This document shows positions 60,860 through 64,000 of a stretch of DNA of 64,000 nt, piece by piece. This DNA comes from Sporosarcina sp. P34 (GTDB taxonomy: Bacteria; Bacillota; Bacilli; Bacillales_A; Planococcaceae), in NCBI RefSeq assembly GCF_002743375.1, contig NZ_PDZC01000001.1:124001-188000 (forward strand), in the 5' to 3' direction. How positions within the stretch are numbered: the first letter of the stretch is position 1; every line of letters begins with the position of its first letter. The notes below the pieces were generated by a model. That model was not told the origin of the DNA. It searched no databases and saw only the letters and a list, made by a program, of their open reading frames with translations. The position numbers and the translations under genes were made by a program.

Positions 60860-63072
60860 ATTTGCATTCATTATCTGCTACATCTGCAAGGGCTATTACG
60901 GAAACCCAACCGTTATCTCTAAAAGAAGGGCAAATGATACACGGAAAGGTTACACAATTATTTCCTGGTCAAATGGCACAAGTGCAGGTTGGAAAGCAGC
61001 AGTTATATGCTAAATTGGAAGTGCCGATGCAAGCTGGAGATCATTATTACTTCAAGGTCAATGGCACTGAACCTGATTTACGGTTACAGGTCATTTCTGG
61101 TCCGATGCGTGGAGAAAGCCAGTCATCACAACTAACTCAGTTAATGGAATCATTACATGTACCGAAAACACAGGAAATGAAAGATATACTCGCGACGATT
61201 ATGAAGCAAAAAATTCCTATGACAAAAGAAAATATACTGGAGGCTGTCAGTCTACTGAAATCGTTACCGGATGGAATGAAAGCAGAGGCACTAGCGACGC
61301 TCGGTAAAATCGCTGAAGCAAAACTACCTTTCACGCCAGCTATATTTCAATCTCTCTTACAAGTTCAGACAAGCACGATTGCGCAGCAATTGACGACTTT
61401 GCTAGCTAGCATACAAAGCGAAGCTAATCTCCCATCAGCGACGCGTGAGCAGCTTCTGGCGACCATTCAATCTCTTTCTTCTCCTTTAAACACAGTGATA
61501 GGGAAAGAACTGCTGAATCAAAGTGTAGCCCAACTGCTAAATCCACAAGCGACTCAAGCAGATCGATTTACCGCGCTACAGTTATTGAAAGATGCCGCTA
61601 TATTGCCGGCTCAAACATCTTTGGCCAATTTGCCACAAGTGATGGCTGAGCTGGTCACGAAAGCGAATACACAAACTGCCTATGCTACTGACGACATGAT
61701 AAATCAAAGAGATTCTACTAAAGCTATACATTCTTTAGTGAGTCAACTGAGTCAAACACCTTTTATAAATCAACAAACAATAAAAGCGCTTGTGCAAAAT
61801 ATCACACAACAACTATTCGACGTAGCACTCCCAGAACATGTGAAAAACACGTTGCGGACTGTAATTAATCAGTTTAACCAACAGCCGCTGACAGCTAGTA
61901 CTAAAGCTACTATCGTTGAGCAATTTACTAACGTATTGACTCAAGCCACTGCAACACCTACAACCGCTCCGTTAGTACCAAGTAGCATTGCGCAACAAGC
62001 TGCAGTTGTCCCTGCAACTGTGCAAACGGTCCAAGCGGCCATAAGTCAAATAAGCCAATCGCCAGTATCTGACCAAGAAACAATTAAAATGAATATGCAA
62101 CACCTGACACAACAGCTGAGTAGTAACTCTGCTTTACCTGAATCGATGAAACAGGCATTGCAACATATATTGAATCAATTTGTGCAACAACCAGTGACAG
62201 AGGGAGCAAAAACAGCACTAGTTGAACAACTTAGTCACACATTGATCCAACAAGCGAGTAGGCAGGATGTGTCAGTTCAGCAGCAAACGGTCATGAAAGA
62301 AGTACAACGGTCAGTCCAGTCGCTCTTACTGCCATTTGATCAAGCGGATGAGGCGATTCGTGCATTAATGCAAATGGCCGAAAAATCAGGAAATAATTTA
62401 GTAAAACAACTGATCCAGACAGCTGAAGCTCAAGTGTCACAGACGATGAATGGTGTGGTCATGAAAGAGGCTATACAACATGTATTAAGTACACTAGGCG
62501 TGAATTACGAAGCTATACTCGGAGGGGAAGAACCTGATATAGCACATTTGGCTAGCACATTAAAACCACAGTTACTGAGCATGCTACAGGAACCTCTATT
62601 ATCCCCGCCACTGCGGGATGCAGCGGAAGCAATGGTGCTTCGCATGAATGGAACTTTACTACAGTCAGGGGATTTAGGTGCGCAACAACAGCTGATTATG
62701 CAACTACCACTCGAGATGTTCGGCAAGAAAATCGATGCTACGTTGCAATGGAATAGTCGAATGAAAGAAAATGGAAAAATTGACCCGGCTTTTGCGCGAA
62801 TAATATTTTATCTGGAATTGGAATCACTGTCGACGACTTTGGTTGATATGAATGTGCAAGACAAAGTGGTAAACTTGACGATTTTTAATGATATACCTTC
62901 TTTAAAAGTAGTGGGAGCCGATTTTCAAGATCCATTAAAAGAAGGTCTTGAAGGAGTCGGCTATAAACTGTCGGGTATAACTTTTAAACCATTCATGGAA
63001 AAACAGCAAGAGGTCAAATTATCAGCTAGCACCTTCCAATCAGATGAGGGAGGAGTAGATTTCAGGATATGA
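60856..63072 (+). CDS. ylqG: YlqG-like protein: repeat-bearing stalk with FliK-like C-terminal domain
   Basis: 738 residues, clearly longer than I recall for B. subtilis YlqG; function unknown. Residues ~1-105 look globular ('MIHGKVTQLFPGQMAQVQVG'). A long Gln/Thr/Ala-rich helical region contains two tandem repeats, about 296-366 and 396-467, sharing the pattern SQxSQxP..Q.TIK...TQQL..ALPE..K..L...NQF.QQP.T..K...VEQ. The C-terminal ~115 residues ('LPLEMFGKKIDATLQWN', 'ARIIFYLELESLSTTLVDMN', 'GVGYKLSGITF') resemble the FliK Flg_hook fold. ATG 60856 follows GGAGGGAT. It overlaps ylqH (FlhB-C-like) by 4 bases. No signal peptide or membrane helix seen. Confidence 0.8.
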   Translation: MNLHSLSATSARAITETQPLSLKEGQMIHGKVTQLFPGQMAQVQVGKQQLYAKLEVPMQAGDHYYFKVNGTEPDLRLQVISGPMRGESQSSQLTQLMESLHVPKTQEMKDILATIMKQKIPMTKENILEAVSLLKSLPDGMKAEALATLGKIAEAKLPFTPAIFQSLLQVQTSTIAQQLTTLLASIQSEANLPSATREQLLATIQSLSSPLNTVIGKELLNQSVAQLLNPQATQADRFTALQLLKDAAILPAQTSLANLPQVMAELVTKANTQTAYATDDMINQRDSTKAIHSLVSQLSQTPFINQQTIKALVQNITQQLFDVALPEHVKNTLRTVINQFNQQPLTASTKATIVEQFTNVLTQATATPTTAPLVPSSIAQQAAVVPATVQTVQAAISQISQSPVSDQETIKMNMQHLTQQLSSNSALPESMKQALQHILNQFVQQPVTEGAKTALVEQLSHTLIQQASRQDVSVQQQTVMKEVQRSVQSLLLPFDQADEAIRALMQMAEKSGNNLVKQLIQTAEAQVSQTMNGVVMKEAIQHVLSTLGVNYEAILGGEEPDIAHLASTLKPQLLSMLQEPLLSPPLRDAAEAMVLRMNGTLLQSGDLGAQQQLIMQLPLEMFGKKIDATLQWNSRMKENGKIDPAFARIIFYLELESLSTTLVDMNVQDKVVNLTIFNDIPSLKVVGADFQDPLKEGLEGVGYKLSGITFKPFMEKQQEVKLSASTFQSDEGGVDFRI

Positions 63073-63356
63073 AAGAAGAACAACGTTTTACTAGAAAAGA
63101 GGCCGTTGCACTATCCTATGACCCTGAAGTTTCAGATGCTCCGAAAGTAATAGCCAAAGGAAAAGGGAAAATTGCGGAGAATATTCTTGAGCGTGCGCAA
63201 GAACATGCAATTCCTGTACAACACGATCCGAGTCTGCTGGAATTGCTTGGTCAATTAAATGTCAACGAAACGATACCTGAAGAACTATATCTAGCGGTAT
63301 CGGAAGTATTTGCCTATATCTATCGTTTAGATCGTCAAAAAGATAGTGTGAAGTAA
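63069..63356 (+). CDS. ylqH: YlqH, FlhB C-terminal-domain-like protein
   Basis: 95 residues matching only the cytoplasmic C-terminal part of FlhB/YscU export switches: 'AVALSYDPEVSDAPKVIAKG' followed by 'IPVQHDPSLLELLGQL' and 'IPEELYLAVSEVFAYIYRLD'. The NPTH autocleavage motif that in FlhB precedes the 'VAL.YDP' strand is replaced by 'TRKEAVAL', so the protein corresponds to the product after cleavage, and there are no membrane segments. No flagellar genes lie nearby. Translationally coupled to ylqG. Its role is unknown. Confidence 0.85.
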   Translation: MKEEQRFTRKEAVALSYDPEVSDAPKVIAKGKGKIAENILERAQEHAIPVQHDPSLLELLGQLNVNETIPEELYLAVSEVFAYIYRLDRQKDSVK

Positions 63357-63410
63357 GAGTGTATTTAAATTGTTGGAAATTAAAGAATTTTAATTTGCAA
63401 TAGCGATTCT

Positions 63411-63439
63411 TGGACAATGTGTGACAGTTTGATTACAAT
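63411..63439 (+). promoter_or_regulatory. Sigma-A promoter of sucC
   Basis: TGGACA (63411-63416), exactly 17 bp, then TACAAT (63434-63439), 52 bp before the sucC start. Confidence 0.7.
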
Positions 63440-63490
63440 AAAGCAGTAGTTGAACATCAAGCAATTGTAAAACGAATGGAGGCAGTACGT

Positions 63491-64000
63491 ATGAACATCC
63501 ATGAATATCAAGGGAAGCAGTTATTGAGAGATTACGGAGTAGCTGTTTCAAAAGGCCGTGTCGCGTTTTCTCCAAAAGAAGCAATGGCAGTAGCAAAAGA
63601 AATCGGTACATTACCTATTGTGGTAAAGGCCCAAATACATGCAGGTGGACGAGGTAAAGCAGGCGGAGTCAAAATTGTAAAATCTCTTGACGAAGTGCGT
63701 GCAGTAGCAGCCGACTTAATTGGCAAGCAACTCGTAACACACCAAACAGGTCCTAAAGGACAAGAAATTAAGCGTCTTCTTGTTGAAGAAGGAATTGATA
63801 TCGAAAAAGAATTTTATATTGGTCTTGTCGTTGACCGCGCAACAGATCGAGTAACGTTGATGGGATCTGCAGAAGGCGGCGTAGAAATCGAAGAAGTGGC
63901 AGAAAATAATCCCGAAAAGATTTTCTATGAAGTAATCGACCCAGTAGTTGGATTGGTTCCTTTCCAAGCACGTCGTATGGCGTTTAATATGGAAATTCCT
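63491..64000 (+). CDS. sucC: Succinyl-CoA ligase beta subunit (3' end outside window)
   Basis: The open frame from ATG 63491 (after AATGGAGGCAGT) runs off the window; 170 residues are visible. '[20 protein letters not shown]' and '[20 protein letters not shown]' are the ATP-grasp N-terminus of SucC, which forms succinyl-CoA/succinate with GDP or ADP phosphorylation in the citric acid cycle. The order ylqH-sucC is that of B. subtilis; sucD would be expected next. Confidence 0.96.
   Translation, partial: MNIHEYQGKQLLRDYGVAVSKGRVAFSPKEAMAVAKEIGTLPIVVKAQIHAGGRGKAGGVKIVKSLDEVRAVAADLIGKQLVTHQTGPKGQEIKRLLVEEGIDIEKEFYIGLVVDRATDRVTLMGSAEGGVEIEEVAENNPEKIFYEVIDPVVGLVPFQARRMAFNMEIP

Noticed and set aside
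63377-63396. AAATTAAA/TTTAATTT inverted repeat before sucC
   Set aside because: Purely A/T, weak stem, expected by chance in an AT-rich gap; no T-tract placement for a terminator.

Overview
The window is a 64 kb core-chromosome segment of an endospore-forming Bacillales bacterium. The evidence is the Bacillus subtilis-like gene order from ftsA to sucC, the sporulation genes (spoIIGA, sigE, sigG, spoVM), the PyrR-controlled pyr operon, the FapR-controlled lipid genes, and strong Shine-Dalgarno sites with frequent TTG starts. Protein character and a family of GC-rich intergenic palindromes fit the Planococcaceae/Caryophanaceae (a Sporosarcina-like organism), but this is inference and cannot be proven from this window. 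There are no tRNA or rRNA genes, no CRISPR array, no prophage and no transposase gene.

Layout: (1) 1-5640, end of the division cluster (sbp, ftsA, ftsZ) and the spoIIGA-sigE-sigG sporulation cassette, with a Spo0A box and an apparent sigma-F promoter. (2) 5650-9172, the ylm cluster (ylmC, ylmE, sepF, ylmG, ylmH, divIVA) serving septum and cell-pole functions. (3) 9169-13820, an isoleucine T-box, ileS, lspA and an RluD-type pseudouridine synthase. (4) 13827-25462, one PyrR attenuator followed by the full pyrRPBC-carA-carB-KDFE operon. (5) 25499-27784, rqcH on the minus strand, flanked by two inverted copies of a palindromic repeat. (6) 27867-40397, housekeeping genes gmk-rpoZ-coaBC-priA-def-fmt-rsmB-prpC-prkC-rsgA-rpe-thiN, ending in a small, elongated spoVM gene. 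(7) 40406-42956, rpmB (minus strand), the Asp23-family gene yloU and fakA. (8) 42973-48842, recG and the fapR-plsX-fabD-fabG-acpP lipid operon. (9) 48892-56661, rnc-smc-ftsY-ylxM-ffh-rpsP-khpA (chromosome organisation and SRP targeting). (10) 56703-64000, rimM-trmD-rplS-lepB-rbgA-rnhB, a FliK-like/FlhB-C-like pair (ylqG-ylqH), and the start of sucC.

Most genes overlap by 4 bases or nearly abut, so they form long translationally coupled operons. The points most worth a second look are: (a) the pyrimidine-operon CarA has Gly in place of the catalytic glutaminase Cys, with other changes confined to its amidotransferase site, suggesting an ammonia-dependent carbamoyl-phosphate synthase; (b) a 53-residue SpoVM-like protein with a basic C-terminal extension reaching into its own terminator; (c) an orphan pair resembling the flagellar FliK/FlhB specificity switch between rnhB and sucC, with a repeat-bearing ruler-like partner; (d) a palindromic repeat family whose two full copies bracket rqcH in opposite orientation; and (e) several genes normally in this neighbourhood in B. 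subtilis that are absent here (ylmD, remA/yloC, rlmN, sdaA, ylqD).
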